From the NCBI GenBank assembly GCA_024305405.1, contig JAKNDB010000107.1, positions 930,001 through 994,000 of the forward strand: a stretch of DNA of 64,000 nucleotides, in the 5' to 3' direction. The translations under genes and the position numbers were made by a program. Shown in pieces: positions 39,511 to 53,340 of this stretch (positions are counted from its first letter, which is position 1; each line of letters starts with the position of its first letter). Under the pieces are notes generated by a model. It saw only the letters and a list, made by a program, of their open reading frames with translations, was not told the origin of the DNA and made no database searches. This DNA comes from Dirofilaria immitis. Its lineage: Eukaryota > Nematoda > Chromadorea > Rhabditida > Onchocercidae.

Positions 39511-41179
39511 TATTATGCAAAATTAATGATGATAAAATATAATTAAATGATATAAGATTGAATATTTACATCTATTATAATGATAAATCATTAAGAAATT
39601 TTGATTATGTAATTATTTAGAAATATAATATACTTGATTTTATAGTTATAAATATTTTTTGATTTTTCCCAACAAATATATAAAAGATAAGGAAGAGGAA
39701 TGATAAGAGTAGTGATAAGAACAGTATCGTTGAAAGCAATGAAGACATAAAAGCTGGAATATATAATAAGCTAATAGTTAATATTGGACCTAATAGCTGT
39801 AATTCTGGCCAAGAATAGAACACGTATTTATCATTGCAAATTTAACTGATCCATTTTTATCCTATTTAATAAATTTTAGAATTTATCATAAAATTACATC
39901 TGAATCTGAATAATGAATGTATGAATAATATAAACATTAATATTTGCTTCATTTTGATGAAATAAAATAATCCATTTAATTATAGATAAAATTAGAGATA
40001 ATTTTTAGGCGATGAATAATTCCTTCCATACATTAGGATGAGAAAATCGATTTAGCATTATAAATGAAATCGTTGCAAACTAAATTTCAATTTTTCCCTA
40101 ATGTTCGGTGAAAAAAAAGGCATACTTAAAATAAGTAAATAAATGATAGAATTATCCGACGATTAAACAAGAATTTGGTAAATTGGTTGAAAATCAAAAA
40201 TCAAATAGTTAGCAATTTATTCAATGCTAACTATATATATGAGAAATTAAATGTTAGCATTTTTAATGGAAAAAAAAGCGATCAATTTGCAGCAGTTTTT
40301 AAAGAAGTGAATAATTTTAGTCGATCGGAAATTTTAATAAACTTTTAGATAACATATCAAATTTCATGTTGCATTAAAAAAAAACGATAGAAAAAAAAGT
40401 AAAATTTCGTTAGCTATTTAATTCAAACTTTTCATTTGCAATATTATTTCCAATGAATATAATAATATCTTTTGTTAACTGTTCAATTTAATTTTTTGAC
40501 AAATGCAACAAAAATCAATAAAGAATAAATTGCCTAATAATAATGATTGATTGATTGATTATGTATGTAAATCGAACATCGTTCCAACTTCTTCAATCAC
40601 TCATTGAATCGTTACAATCATTGATTTAAAATTTGTTTATTTCTTTCTTATCAATAGCTATTTGCTTGTATTTTATAAATATTACTGCTAGACAGGCATA
40701 TTGAAAATTACATCTTCAAAAATATTTGTTATCATTAATCATACCGTTATTGGAATGGATTTGATTTGATGGAAAAATAGTTAGAAAAGAATTTTTCAAC
40801 TTTTTTTTTTTTCCTGGAAAGAGAGAGAGAAAAAAGCAAAAAAATGGCAAGAAAAAGGATTGAAAGCTTATATTTCAATGATTATTGCCTTTGTTCATTA
40901 TTATTCTCGAATAGAGAAAATAGCAAGCAAACATGATGGATTTGCAGAAATCGAACATAAGGTTCAATTCTCGAACGCTTCAATTTCATGCTCCACCTAT
41001 TTAGTCAAAATAATTGTAGCATTGAAATGAGAAAAAAAAACAAAAACAAAACAAAATCTTTTCAATTACTCTTACATTTTTTCAATAATTTTCTAGTAAA
41101 AAGTGGGCAATGTTATTTTTAGAAAAATTTCATTTGAACAAAATTTTTTTCATTTATAATTGATTTTTGCTTAATAAAT

Positions 41180-41665
41180 GATCTGATTTGTACTATATCA
41201 GTTTATACTTATATCAGTTATACTATGTTGTCATACTATATCTGATTATATTATATCAGTCTTATATCAGTCATACTATATGATTATATTATATCAATCT
41301 TATATTAGTCATATTATATGATTATATTATATCAGTCATACCATCTGATTATATTATATTAGTCATACTTATATCAGTCATACTATGTTGTCATACTATA
41401 TCTGATTATATTATATCAGTCACACTATATGATTATATTATATCAATCATACCATCTGATTATATTATACCAGTCATACTTATACCACTCATACTCTGTT
41501 GTCATACTATATTCGTTTATATTATATCAATCTTATATCACTCATACTATATGATTATATTATATCAGTCTTATATCACTCATACTATATGATTATATTA
41601 TATCAGTCTTATATCACTCATACTATATGATTATATTATATCAGTCTTATATCAGTCATATCGTG
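41180..41665. repeat. Complex AT-rich minisatellite
   Basis: Many imperfect copies of TATGATTATATTATATCAG and TCTTATATCAGTCATAC, with higher-order organisation. Confidence 0.88.
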
Positions 41666-43261
41666 TTGTTTACGCTTTTTTTAGCAGATCAAACTGTTAT
41701 TTAAATATATAATAAGGTGCTGATTTCTTGACTTTCTTAATTGTCAACAATTTTATTTAAACTTTTTTTTAATAATACTCTTTTTAGGAATGGATAAAAA
41801 CTAAAAAAAAAAATTAAATTTTTGGATAAAATGAAAATTTGAAATTTATAAGTTGCATTTTCTACATAATATAAATTGAAATATATAATATTAAAATGTT
41901 ACATAATCTTAAATATTATCACATAATATTCATTTTAACATTTACACATTTATTTCACACACTATATATATCGTTTAAAAGATGCTAGAAATAATTATGC
42001 GAAATAATATAATTCATATAAAACATTTGCATTCGAATTATGTATATTATAAAAATAAAATTAAAATTAATTAATTATATGCTTAGCTGCAAATAAATTG
42101 AGATATAATTTGCATAGCTATTAATAAATCATTTCTGATCATATCGAAATCCAAAAGAAATTGCTTATGCCATATCATATTGATACGTATCTAAAAATAT
42201 ATAATGCTCATTTTATCTAAAACTTCAACACATTGGCTGTATTATCAGAAGGTAAAAAGATAACTTAACTTTTAAGATTTAACTAAGCATGTAAAGTTTT
42301 TCTGAAAATGTTGCAGCAGGTTATATCCAATTTTTCTCATATGAACTCTATATCATTTGTATACTCTTTTATGTGAATGATTCTTTCAACTTGAATTCTA
42401 CTTTAAGCTTTATTATCATTACTCTTTATATTATAGTTATATTCGAGTAAATTTCTATCTTATCACTATTATCTTTTGATTAATCTCTCTTCAATCAATC
42501 ATCTTATCTAAACTTTTGAAGAAATTAATTGATTTAGAGTTTTTTTTCTAATACTTCCGAATTAGAAAAATATTTCGCATTTATTTCGACATTTTTCGAT
42601 TACTTATTTTTTCTTTTTCACAGAAGAATAATCAAACTTTTTAAATAAATGAGCATAGGTTGTATCATTGATTTCATTGGTGCCAGGTACCTCTATGCAT
42701 GTTGATTTTTTCTCTGATTTATAGATAGTTTTATTTATTTTTTTTTTTTTTGAAAAATTATTCAGCCATCGATAATAAATGAAAATGTATGAATGAATCT
42801 GTTTCATTGATGCTAATATTCTTTAGGCTTATTGATTCATATTTGGATATCGTCTAGAGCAATTGTACAATTTTTATAAAACTAAAAGTAATATTCATTC
42901 ATATCAGTAAATAATCATGATTACTGATGATTGATTTTTATTCATGATTATTGATGATTGATTTTGAATATTGAATGGATAATTTCTAAGACCATCAGAT
43001 AATATTAGCTGAAGGAATATCTTCAAAATATCTTCTTGTAGTAAATGTTTTTTTTTTTTTTCTGATATATATTATCAATTAGATATGTTTTTATTTTTAA
43101 CATAAGATAATTCGTAGTAGAGATGGTTATGATTATTTTGCAGTGGATATATTGATTAATACGATGTTTATATCAGTTTGCATTCGCTAAATTTAATAAT
43201 ATTATATTGACATTGAATTTGATGGATGTGGTAGGTTGGAGCTGATAAGTTGAACTAAATA

Positions 43262-43345
43262 AAATCAAATCAAATTTGATTGATTTCGGTGGAATAGGTT
43301 TTTTTTCGGTGGAATAAAAAATCAAATCAAATTTGATTGATTTCG
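43262..43345. repeat. Direct repeat, 2 copies
   Basis: ATCAAATCAAATTTGATTG followed by ATTTCGGTG occurs twice. The core AATCAAATTTGATT is itself palindromic. Confidence 0.7.
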
Positions 43346-44801
43346 GTGCGATAGATTGATTCGATTTTTCAAGCCGTAAAAAGTGATTCTTTTCTCGAAG
43401 TTACATGGAAGTAAGAAGAGTAATTTGAAAGAAAATAGATGAATTGCTTCAATCTGTGCTCTGTTTTCTCGAGAAATCAGATTTTGCCGATGTAATGTTA
43501 AACAGCTGCTGATTTCTTGATTCATTATCTTTCCTTAATAGCTTTTGGTTCTAATTCTATAACTGAAATCATCGTATTATCATTACACGTTCTTTAAATT
43601 CTTGATCATCTAATTTTGATGGTAGTATTGGTCATAAAACATATAAAAAAAAACTAATAGCAAAAATGATACTATTATTGATATCATGATGATTTGAATG
43701 ATGATATAAAACTATTATTTCGAAAAAGAAATCAGAATAGATTATTTTAATATAAATTATAATTAAGCTTTTCCTTAAATACCTTTTCGCTTTTAATGTT
43801 TGTAAATAATGAAAAAGTAACAGTCGAGAAATATTTATCATATCAGGCTCTATACTATACAATTTCGTCGTCTAAATTATAATTAAGAAATTAATTTATA
43901 CAACTTCTTTTTTTTATCTTCCATTTCTGTTCTACTTTTTTGATCCATTAATCTGAAAAATTTTAGTCTAAGGAAAAGGATCCATTAATCTGAAAGTTTT
44001 AATTCGAATGGTGAATTTTTTAAATGATAAAATTTTTATAAATCAAATTTAAGAAAATTCAATTGTGATATTTATTCACACAAGTATAGTTTGGTTTTCC
44101 ATGCATTTCTTACTTTAATCTTTTATTTCCCGTTCTCGATAATATTCTTAATAGTTGAGAATAAATCAGGAATAAAAAATATTGCAGAAATTTGATCAAG
44201 TTTAACATCAATGATAAAAGAAAGTTTGACATCTTGTGATTATTGTTGAAAAATTTCGATTCTTCATAAAATCTTGACCACAAGAACTATTAATGATAAA
44301 AAAATTTACTAAAACGACAGGATAAATTTCCCGTTGCAAATGGATATATCGTGAAATTTGCCGCCAAAATATATTATCTTTAAACTAATACTAATCAGTG
44401 AATCTATTGAATTTAGGTTGGAGGATCGAGAAAAGTTACCAAGTGATAAGCAATTGAACGAAATTAAACCTGCATATTTTCGGAAAATCTTATATATTCG
44501 TGCTTTGCACAGCTCTTTTAAAGAAACATTTAAATAGCATCGGATGGCAAATTTAAGTTGTGGTGCGAGATGTCTTAAATTTTGCCTTTTCGTTTTCAAT
44601 TTAATTTTTTTGGTAAATTTTTGATTTTCCCACATTTGATTGCATTTTTGATTTCAAATTTATTTTACTGCATGTTTGTGATTCAAAATATATGACATTA
44701 AAAGTAAGAAGTAATTTCAGGTCATCAAGTATCACATTATTTTTATCACCACTGATAGAAAGATATCATTTTTTTTTTAAAATAAAAATAGATGTTTACA
44801 G

Positions 44802-47766
44802 CTATGCGGTTTGGTATGTGTTGGTATTGGCACATGGTTAGTGTTGGATCGATATGCAGTAGATAGCTTAGCAGCTGCTAGTGAAAAAGTTCAGGTTACT
44901 GATGATGGATTACGAGAATTGGTATGTTGCCTGATTTCTCAACCTATTTAAAGTTTGCTAAAGTAAACTTGTCATATTCATCAATTTCGATACAAATGAA
45001 AGAATAGATGAAAGGAGGAATGGGAAAATTAATAAATGAATGAATTTAGAAAAAACTTGAAAAAAAAATTTTAATTAAATTAGGTAAAATTTGATAATAG
45101 CAATATGCTATAATTATTTATTTATTTATATCAAAGAATTATTTTCTATGCAATAATTTAAATTTAATTTAACATTTTAATTCTGATAACAAATTTAAAT
45201 AAGATTTTATAATTGAAGGCATCAAAGCCAGCTGCTGTTCGACAGATTGGTTTTCTATTAATTATTGGTGGTGTAATTGTCATTGTTGTATCGTTTATGG
45301 GATGTTGTGGAGCAGCAAAAGAATGGCGATTACTTTTATGTTGCGTGAGTGATATTTATCATTTTTTGCGATTCAATTTTGTGAAAATCAGTAAAGAACA
45401 ACTGTTGCTGTTTACTGCACAAATTTCGAAGCAATAATAATTCATTTATCATTTATCCAAAAAACAATCCACTGGAACTATTCTTGGTGGAGAGGTGGAT
45501 GGACATCTGTTGCATAATTTACAATATCATGAAATAATAACTCAAAACTTTAGAAAGTACAGGTATAAAATTAAGATATAAGATTAAAATTTTTAGAAAG
45601 GAAAATTACATCACTACTTGTCAGTTAACTACAGCAAATTACTGACTTATTATATTTGATTCATGCCAAAAGACGTAATCAAGAAGAAGTTCTGATTGTT
45701 AAAGTTTGATGCCGTCAGAATTCCATTAATCCAAGAAGAAGTTCTGATTGTTAAAGTTTGATGCCGTCAGAATTCCATTAATCCAAGAAGAAGTTCTGAT
45801 TGTTAAAGTTTGATGCGGTCAGAATTCCATTAATCAATCCTATCACTATAAATATGTGAAATAAGAAAACAAATTATGCAATCGTTTTGATGCCAAAAAC
45901 TTATAAATTAAAAATTTGAAAAGAAATACCATAGAGCAAAGAGAAGATAACAAGATGACATAAGAAGGTGAAAGCATTTTTAATGGCCAAAATATTTCAC
46001 ATACAAAAGAAGAATTTATTTCAACACTTCAACTGATCGATAAATAGAATCAGTAGCTTTCTTCAAGATCTCGAAGTCAAATATTTTTTACAGTATGCAA
46101 CATGCCTTATGATTATATTGGCAACACAAATAGCAGCTGCGATATATGCTGTCATGCATAGTCATATGGTAGGTATTCATCTTGTATTTATGCGTAGGAA
46201 TCTTCACTGTAAAATTATTTTTCATTCTCATTCCTTCATACAGAATCCTTGATCCATCCTATTTATATCTTCATTTTTTCTTTCTAACTTAATGAGCTAC
46301 AGTTCGAACGAGATTTTCGGCAAATTTTGAAAGCGTCGCTAAAATTATACAACGGAACAGATACTGCACGAAAAATGTCCGATGATACAGTACTAATGAA
46401 GGCTGCATGGGATAAAATCATGATCGAGGTAAGTTCATTGGCATAGAATCATTGAGTTATTCAATTTGGAAAGAAATGAAAATAAATGAATCAAAAAATA
46501 ACAATGTCAAAAATTTTCTAATGAATCCTCTACGATCATTTTGCTTACCTTTGCTATTGTGATTAGTTGCTAATTTATGCTATTTCTCTTTATGGCTTAT
46601 TGAATAGTAAATAAGAAGCAGTTAGTTAAACGATCATCGCAATTTTTTCTATTCGTTACTATTAGCAAGCCAACAATATTATTTTGACATTTTCTTCAAT
46701 CTAATTTACATTGATAATTAAGTTTCAGAGAAGCACATTTCATGAACTTCTTTTCCCGTTGATCTTATAATAATAATAATAGCATAGATTATGTAGATGA
46801 TTTGCAGAAATCTTGTTGTGGTGTAGATTCAAAGATTGGTGATTTCAATGAAAGCGGTTGGTATCAGTTAACTGGTCGAAGGCATCATTTCCCGCCAGCT
46901 TGTTGTCCTCCAGGCAAAGACGGGACTTTGATGGAATTTTGTCCTACAATATCTAGATATGGCGATGTCAGCGATCATTTTCCACTAAACAATATTTGAG
47001 ATTTTTTAAAACTTTGTTCAAGAAATCATTTTCTACTATCTACCTGCACTTTATGTCAAAATTTAGAACAAAAGTTAATTTAGAAATTCATCGATCTGAA
47101 TGGAAAGAAAACTTAAAAACAAGCACTTCACACCTTGCACCCACACATTTTTACAATGTTTCAATTCTATTTTTTGTGATAAATAATTCTAATGACAATT
47201 TTAATTGTATTCGTTTAAATATTTCATTTCAGGGCTGCTATGCTAAAATTAAAGATTCGATGCAAGCCCTATCGACTCATTTCAAAATTGTTGCATGGAC
47301 TGTAATTACTATTGCATTGATACAGGTAAAGTGGATACTTGAGTAACATAGTTTACCCCCTAAAACAACAAATTTTAAGAACTTGTTTGACCTTCAGTTT
47401 CTTTTTTTTTTTTGAATCCAATCAAAATTTTATTATTCGTTTGTGAAGATAATCATTTTAAATTTCAACAAAATTATTTAATGCAATAAGAGCCTATTTT
47501 CATATTCCTTCACTTTATTTCTTTTACAAAAAATTTTATTAAGATAAATATGTCGTCAAATACTTTAGAATTATAAGTTATTCGAATAATACGAATGGTT
47601 TGCATAAGAAAATTTAAATCTAATTGAGCTTATAATAAAAATCAAGCAATGATTTCAAGTAATTTTCAAAATAATGAAAGACTTTTTTTTTTTTTTTTTT
47701 TAGATATTTGGTATAACAGTGGCATTTTGCTTATGCAACGCAATTGGTGAAGATGAATACTACTAA
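44802..47766 (+). CDS. Tetraspanin, 5' exon not found
   Basis: Four-pass membrane organiser of the plasma membrane. Exons: 44802-44921, 45219-45344, 46094-46168, 46303-46428, 46808-46966, 47233-47325, 47704-47766, all joining in phase 0 (253 residues). The first exon carries the end of TM1 (LCGLVCVGIGTWLVLD). The second carries TM2 with GCCGAAKEWRLLL, the family signature after TM2. The third is TM3 (LMIILATQIAAAIYAVM). The large extracellular loop follows, with KSCCGVD (the CCG motif), FPPACCPPG, a further Cys and GCYAKI, so six loop cysteines. TM4 is IVAWTVITIALIQIFGITVAF and the tail is short, ending GEDEYY. The start methionine and first ~20 residues must come from an upstream exon that I could not identify. 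A decayed copy lies 8 kb downstream. Confidence 0.93.
45675..45835. repeat. ~52-bp tandem repeat, 3 copies, in tetraspanin intron
   Basis: The unit contains CCAAGAAGAAGTTCTGATTG and GATGCCGTCAGAATTCCATT. It lies in the intron between exons 45219-45344 and 46094-46168. Confidence 0.88.
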
Positions 47767-48017
47767 TATTGACATATTTACAATCTTAGTCTGTTAATGT
47801 CATTTTGTTTCTATATGTAAATTTTTATTTCACAATTCGAGATACTTCTCATAGATTTTGAGAAGTTGCTGGAAATTTGATAGGTTCTTAAGTGATGCAT
47901 TTTCTGATGTTTTTTTGTTTTTTTTTTCGGAAATCAGATTTCAGCTACTATTACTATTGTAAATAATTGATTGCTATAGAAATGATAAACAATTTTAGTT
48001 CTAAAATTCTTACATAA

Positions 48018-48030
48018 AATAAACAATAAA
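48018..48030 (+). terminator. Putative poly(A) signals of tetraspanin gene
   Basis: Two AATAAA hexamers (48018-48023 and 48025-48030) lie about 255 bases after the TAA stop. Confidence 0.45.
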
Positions 48031-48167
48031 CTTCAAAAGTTGTTTGTTATTAGCATGGTATTTTCAATAACTCATTCTTTAATGAATTTAATGATAATAG
48101 TTACATTGTTTCATTTATCAAAATTTACAAAATTGAATTTCATAATCGAACTCATTTAAAGGCTTTT

Positions 48168-48310
48168 TTCTTGCCAAGAAATATATTAGGAAAACTTCCT
48201 TCGCTATCATCTCAAACTTTTAGATGATTAAATCATTGAATGTCTTGCCGAGAAATATATTAGGAAAACTTTCTTTGCTATCATCTCAAACTTTGGATGA
48301 TTAAATCATC
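48168..48310. repeat. ~73-bp direct repeat, 2 copies
   Basis: Both copies contain AAGAAATATATTAGGAAAAC and GCTATCATCTCAAACTTT. Confidence 0.85.
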
Positions 48311-49486
48311 GAATGATAACACCTATCGATCGTAATGAATTTTATTCGGCAATAATTTCCACACGTTAAACAATGAATGAACGAACAATGTAAAATGCAT
48401 GTAAAATATGAGAGTCTAAAGAAAAGGATGAGAATGAGATTAGCAGATAGACAAGGAGAGTGATAAGATGGAAAATTGTCGTTGTTCCCTGACTGAAATA
48501 TGCTTGCTAATTTCGAAAAGCTCATTTTGATATCAGATGATCCTTGACCTTTATAATGGATCTTAGCTTATCATATGTGAGTTATACGAAAAGGTTTTAT
48601 TTATCAGAACGAGAAATGAGAAATAGACAATATTCAAATATGCTTAAAGCATCAATATTTCAAATAATTAGCATAAATTTTAACATTTTAAACTTTACAT
48701 AAAAACTTTATTACGGAAGCGGATGAGAATGAAATAAATGATTCGTTCATTTACATAAACTCATCCAAACATTCGTTCATGTAAGATGATACAAAAAAAA
48801 AATTTTATAAATTATTTTGATTTTCCAATATCTCATATTTTTATAAATCTATTTGATTTCAAAACGATCAAAGATTATAATATTACTGTTTCGATTGTTT
48901 CAACTTCGCTTATAGCAATTTTTCAAATTTCAGATGGAATGCTTGCTAATTTCAGATGGAATGCTTGCTAATAAAGTTTTATTATAGAATATATAGAGAT
49001 GTGTAGATTATATTAATAAGCTTTTCGCAATGCTTGTATTTTCGTTTCATTTTCTAAAAGAAATTTTGAAAATTTAAGTGAAAAAAAAGTATGCTATCGC
49101 TAACGTCTCTTAATTTGGCCTGCTTTTCTGCTCATTTCAACGCATTCTCAGATTCAAATTTTATCCTAAAGATTCTTTAAATCAATTATCTCAGATCTAC
49201 ATCTAGATTCTATGGTAAATTTTGCATTGAATGTATGCTTATTTTAGCTTTAAGCATGAAGAAATTACACACATTCTTCTTTTTTATTTCAATAGCTTGT
49301 TTATTTATTTTGTTTGATTTTTTTCAGATACTGGATATAACCAACAGAATATTTCGATTGCAACGGGAAATAAAGGAAATCATTAGTCATGTTTAGATAT
49401 CATTTTATTCATTTATAAAAATGAATGATAAATCAAATAAGATTGCTAAATCGATCAGTTGAATATCGATATGTTCTCGTTAACTC
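48311..49486. other. Non-coding stretch
   Basis: AT-rich; a 21-bp direct repeat at 48930-48970 and short open frames only. I see nothing coding. Confidence 0.5.
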
Positions 49487-49632
49487 TATCCTTTCCATCT
49501 CAGCAGTCTCTTTTCGAAGTTTTTGCAACTTTTCCTCACGGTACTTATTTGCTATCGGTCTCGTGATCATATTTAGCCGTAGATGATAGTTTATCACCCT
49601 CTTTGGGCTGCAATCTCAAACAACTCGGCTCC
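49487..49632 (-). rRNA. 28S rRNA fragment (pseudogene)
   Basis: The minus strand reads GAGTTGTTTGAGATTGCAGC, CACGAGACCGATAGC and AAGTACCGTGAGGAAAAGTT, all in the right order and spacing for the 5' part of nuclear 28S rRNA (the conserved stretch before D2). It is about 145 bases long, diverged (for example GAGGAAAAG where GAGGGAAAG is universal), and not flanked by other rRNA. This is a dispersed, non-functional rDNA relic rather than a working gene. Confidence 0.82.
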
Positions 49633-51600
49633 AAAATATAACCTATCGTAACTTCTGGTTATGGAGAAAATTTTGATAATCTTAAAAGAGTGAAATAAAA
49701 TTTAATCACTTCCATTCTCGTTTCCATTTATTGTCTTCGTATTTGTTTTATTATGCATCTTCGACATCTTTTCATTATTATACCGATAGTTTTAAATTTT
49801 GTTTAAAATTTCATATACAACTACGAGCAGTTATAAATCTATTGTAGCGGTGATAATAAATAATATTCGAGCCAAGAAACGAGTTAGTCGGGAAAAAGTA
49901 ATGAAACATTTAAGTGCGAACTTTATGGCAGGATTTACATCGAATATTTTATTCCGAAGAAATTATCGTTTTAATTGTTCACAATAACATTTTTTCGATT
50001 TATAGCTAAGGATAACTATCCTCCCACTGGCTCATTTATTTTCTGTCACTTTTTGGCTTGCCTAGACCCTTTGCTCTTTTTTCTTACTTTCTTGTTGGGA
50101 AAAATTTGCTAGAAACTTTTAAAACAGTAATTTCAGTATCTTCTAAGAGATATGAAAAATTGACGAAGGAACGACGAAAGTATCCATTGAAAAGGCATGA
50201 AAGTGATGGAAAATCGAATTCGTAAAATCGCTCTCTCGAGATATAAAATTTTGAACATTTTTTGATAAAAGATAGCTTTTTCATCATCCTATCATCAATT
50301 ATCACCTACTAACAATTATTGTAACGGCTAATTGTACAATTATCGCAATTAGTAATAGTTATAAATCTGTTTACTAACAAAAATCTATAACTAACTAAAT
50401 TTCTTGAAACATCCATGCATTAAGGTACTTCCAAAAACTTTTTGGAATTGTTTTTTTGACAAAAATGAGAAGAAAATGCAAAAAAAAAAATATTTAATTT
50501 TAACGATCGATCTTCATTTCAATGGGAATGAAAAAATTTAAATTGTTTCCGACATCTTCAACAAATAGCTAAATATCTTATTACTTCTAAAAAGTTTCCT
50601 TTTTCATTATAAGGAAAAACTTTTGTTGCTTAATTAATCGTATTGTATTTGATATATTAAATAATTCGATGCAATTTTTCAGCGATTGTCTATGAAACCT
50701 TTGTACAATTATTGAAAAATTTCTTTTATTGAAAGACAAAAGAAAAATCATCCTTAGATGATTTATGTATCTCTTAGATGAACTGAAATATCAGAAAAGC
50801 GATGTGATTCGATTTCCTAGACTTTTATTGCACAAAAGAAAATATTATTATTCTCTTCGATGCCAAAGTTTTGATAAGAAAAAAATTCTTAGTTTTGGTC
50901 GCCTTTTCTCTGGTTTTTCATTCGATGTTGCAAAAAATAGCAAACACGATACTGGGAGCGATCTTCGGTAGTGATTCATACTAAACGGGTTGGTCAGATC
51001 ACCCTAATAAAATTATCCCATTTGAATCTTCACATCATGCAGAAAGAAATGGCATACAGAAATTGTTTTGTGATTAGAGTGTAATCATCTGAATGACAAT
51101 CAGTAACGTTTTTCTAGGAATCTGATTGCATTTGTCATCAAGATCGGTATCATTCATATTTCATTTGTATTATTTTGGTATTCTGTCTTCTTCCCTCTTT
51201 TTTCTGGCTAATTCTTTCAGTGAAGATGTCATTTAGAATGCAGGAGGTAGTTGTAGATTTTGAGAATTTGCTTATTCAATTATTGATAGTTTCCTTATCT
51301 TATCAGAAGCATTTAATAATTCAGTAGAGAGAGTAAATTTGATTTTGCTCTGTAATACTTCTAATCAAAAATGAATTGTACGAAAAAAAGAATTTTATCA
51401 ATTTTCACGGAATGCCGAAGTTGGAATTGATATGAAAGTTAGATATTAATTCCAAAATGATAGCCCTAACCGAAATACGGAACGAATGTACGAATGAAGT
51501 ATCTATAAGTGGAAGAAACTTTCTTTTAATGGAATCAGCTGCTTTTAAAAAGATGATATCAGTAATATTTCGCAAGTATTTTGAAAAATGTTTTGGCTTC
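49633..51600. other. Non-coding stretch
   Basis: No exon with splice support and no repeat of note; short open frames on both strands look random. Confidence 0.4.
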
Positions 51601-51604
51601 AACG

Positions 51605-51684
51605 ATATTTTCCCGACTACTGTACACAGCAGAGCGTTTGTCTCGTAAACAGACGGTCGCTCGTTCGATCCCAGCATGAGGCAG
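51605..51684 (+). tRNA. tRNA-Thr(CGU)-like relic
   Basis: An anticodon arm at 51637-51653 has stem TTTGT/ACAGA and loop CTCGTAA (anticodon CGT, Thr). It is preceded by GCAGAGCG (end of a D arm) and followed by CGGTC and a T arm GCTCG-TTCGATC-CCAGC with one mismatched pair. The 3' acceptor half ATGAGGC has no good 5' partner and the D arm is irregular, so this is probably a pseudogene or tRNA-derived element rather than an active tRNA. Confidence 0.55.
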
Positions 51685-53340
51685 TGCGAATGGTACACGA
51701 AGGGACCTTAGAACGGGAAATGTACCGACTTCAAAACAACCCGACGTTGAAAATCACCGTCTCTAGAGTGGTTTGATGATTCGTCGTCAAATTGATCGAT
51801 TCGAAGCGGTATTCTGGTCGACGATATTTTCGCACTATCACTGTCGCACCCAACTTTAATTCTCTGCATAATAGGAAGGTTTTCGCTTTGTCTAAGAAGT
51901 GCTTGCGTGAAATGAAAGTCTTCCTTTTGGAATCAGATTCAGGTCATTCAACAGTGTATTAAGAGCCCTGCACCACGATTGCCGCTTCCCAAGTAATTCA
52001 GCGATAGCTTCTGTAACTGATTCCTGAGAAACGAGCCGAATTCATATTTATGTAACAATATTTATTTGGTTTCGAACTTTTCTTATAGGACCGCTTCATG
52101 GTATCATGATCTTGTAGAAATACTCCAAACGGACCGATCTTTAAACTATCGAATAATCAGTTCATGAAATAATAATACTGTGCCAAACAGCAACATCAAA
52201 TTTAAAAATTTTATTCGTTTAAAAAAAAACAAAAAACGAGGAAATAAAATACTTTAACTTTGAAAAAAACGATCATATTCACCAAATTATGTGCAAAAAT
52301 GTCATTTCGCAAAAAGTATGCACAAAAGCGTAAGATTTAAACTGGTCGAAATTATCGGCAAAGTACTGCCGCCTGTCATTTTTAGTAAAAAAGCTCAGAA
52401 TGCCGATTTTATCCGAAAAATATGCCAAATGTTCGGCATTCAAGCACTATAAAAAAATAAGGAAAAGACGTGCGAACATGAAGAAATTCGGAACATCGAT
52501 CACCACCAATCCATTAAAAGAAATTATTGGTTCTTCATCATTACATTGAAAACTGCTTGATAATATGACTGTTATGTCAGAGCATATCTAAACAACAATT
52601 TGATAACATCTTCCTTACCTAAACAAATTATAACATAAAAAAGAAATAAAACGACTGAATATAATGAATGTCTAAAGAAACAAGCTCTTAATACTCATAA
52701 ATATTGAAAGTGATAATGCTCCCTATGAAAAATCTAGCTGAGTGAGATCCATCTCCAAGAGGCAGTGTCAAAATAATTTGCATATATGACTAAAATTATA
52801 GATCGAGGGACCATTTTTATACATTCGTCGAAAATGCAGTAAATAAAGACAAAAAAAAAAAAAAACCGTGAAGAAATCAATGGAAAAATTTTGTTCTCTA
52901 AATACTGAGAAATATACATAAAGACATCGCTGCAGATAAAAATGAGAATATAGTTTAAAAGGGAAATCTCAGGCTTTGATCACTTCACGATTGAAAAGAG
53001 AAACTGGTTGTCAATAGGACGAAAATTATAGAGAACCCAAAATTAAAAAGTGCTATGCAAAAGCGGCCATATTATAGTTCCGTCCGAAATGATAATATTG
53101 CTTGTGAAGAACCTAGCTAAATGAGATTAAACTCAAAGAGACAATTCCAGAATAATTTGCACATATGACTAATTATAATAGGTCGAGGGACCATTTCCAT
53201 ACATTCATGAAAAACGCTTTAAAAAATAGTTTAAAAGAAAAGACTTCCATTGAAAAAACTAGTTGTCAATAGGATGCAATTTACAGAAAACTCAAAATTA
53301 AAAAGTGTTATGTAAAAGTAGTCATATTATCGTAATTTGC
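51685..53340. other. Non-coding stretch with diverged repeats
   Basis: Contains two copies of a diverged repeat (about 52705-53040 and 53085-53340) related to 55365-55690. A minus-strand protein-like stretch at about 51885-52060 (EAIAELLGKRQSWCRALN) lacks convincing splice sites and is not called. Confidence 0.5.

Larger units (their letters stand above)
37059..44801. other. Intergenic region between filamin and tetraspanin genes
   Basis: 7.7 kb of AT-rich DNA. It begins with the filamin 3' UTR and a GT-rich microsatellite at about 37165-37255. The tandem arrays at 39355-39510, 41180-41665 and 43262-43345 lie here. I found no exon with supporting splice sites. The first exon of the tetraspanin gene (signal-anchor start) should be somewhere in its right part but was not recognised. 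Confidence 0.6.
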
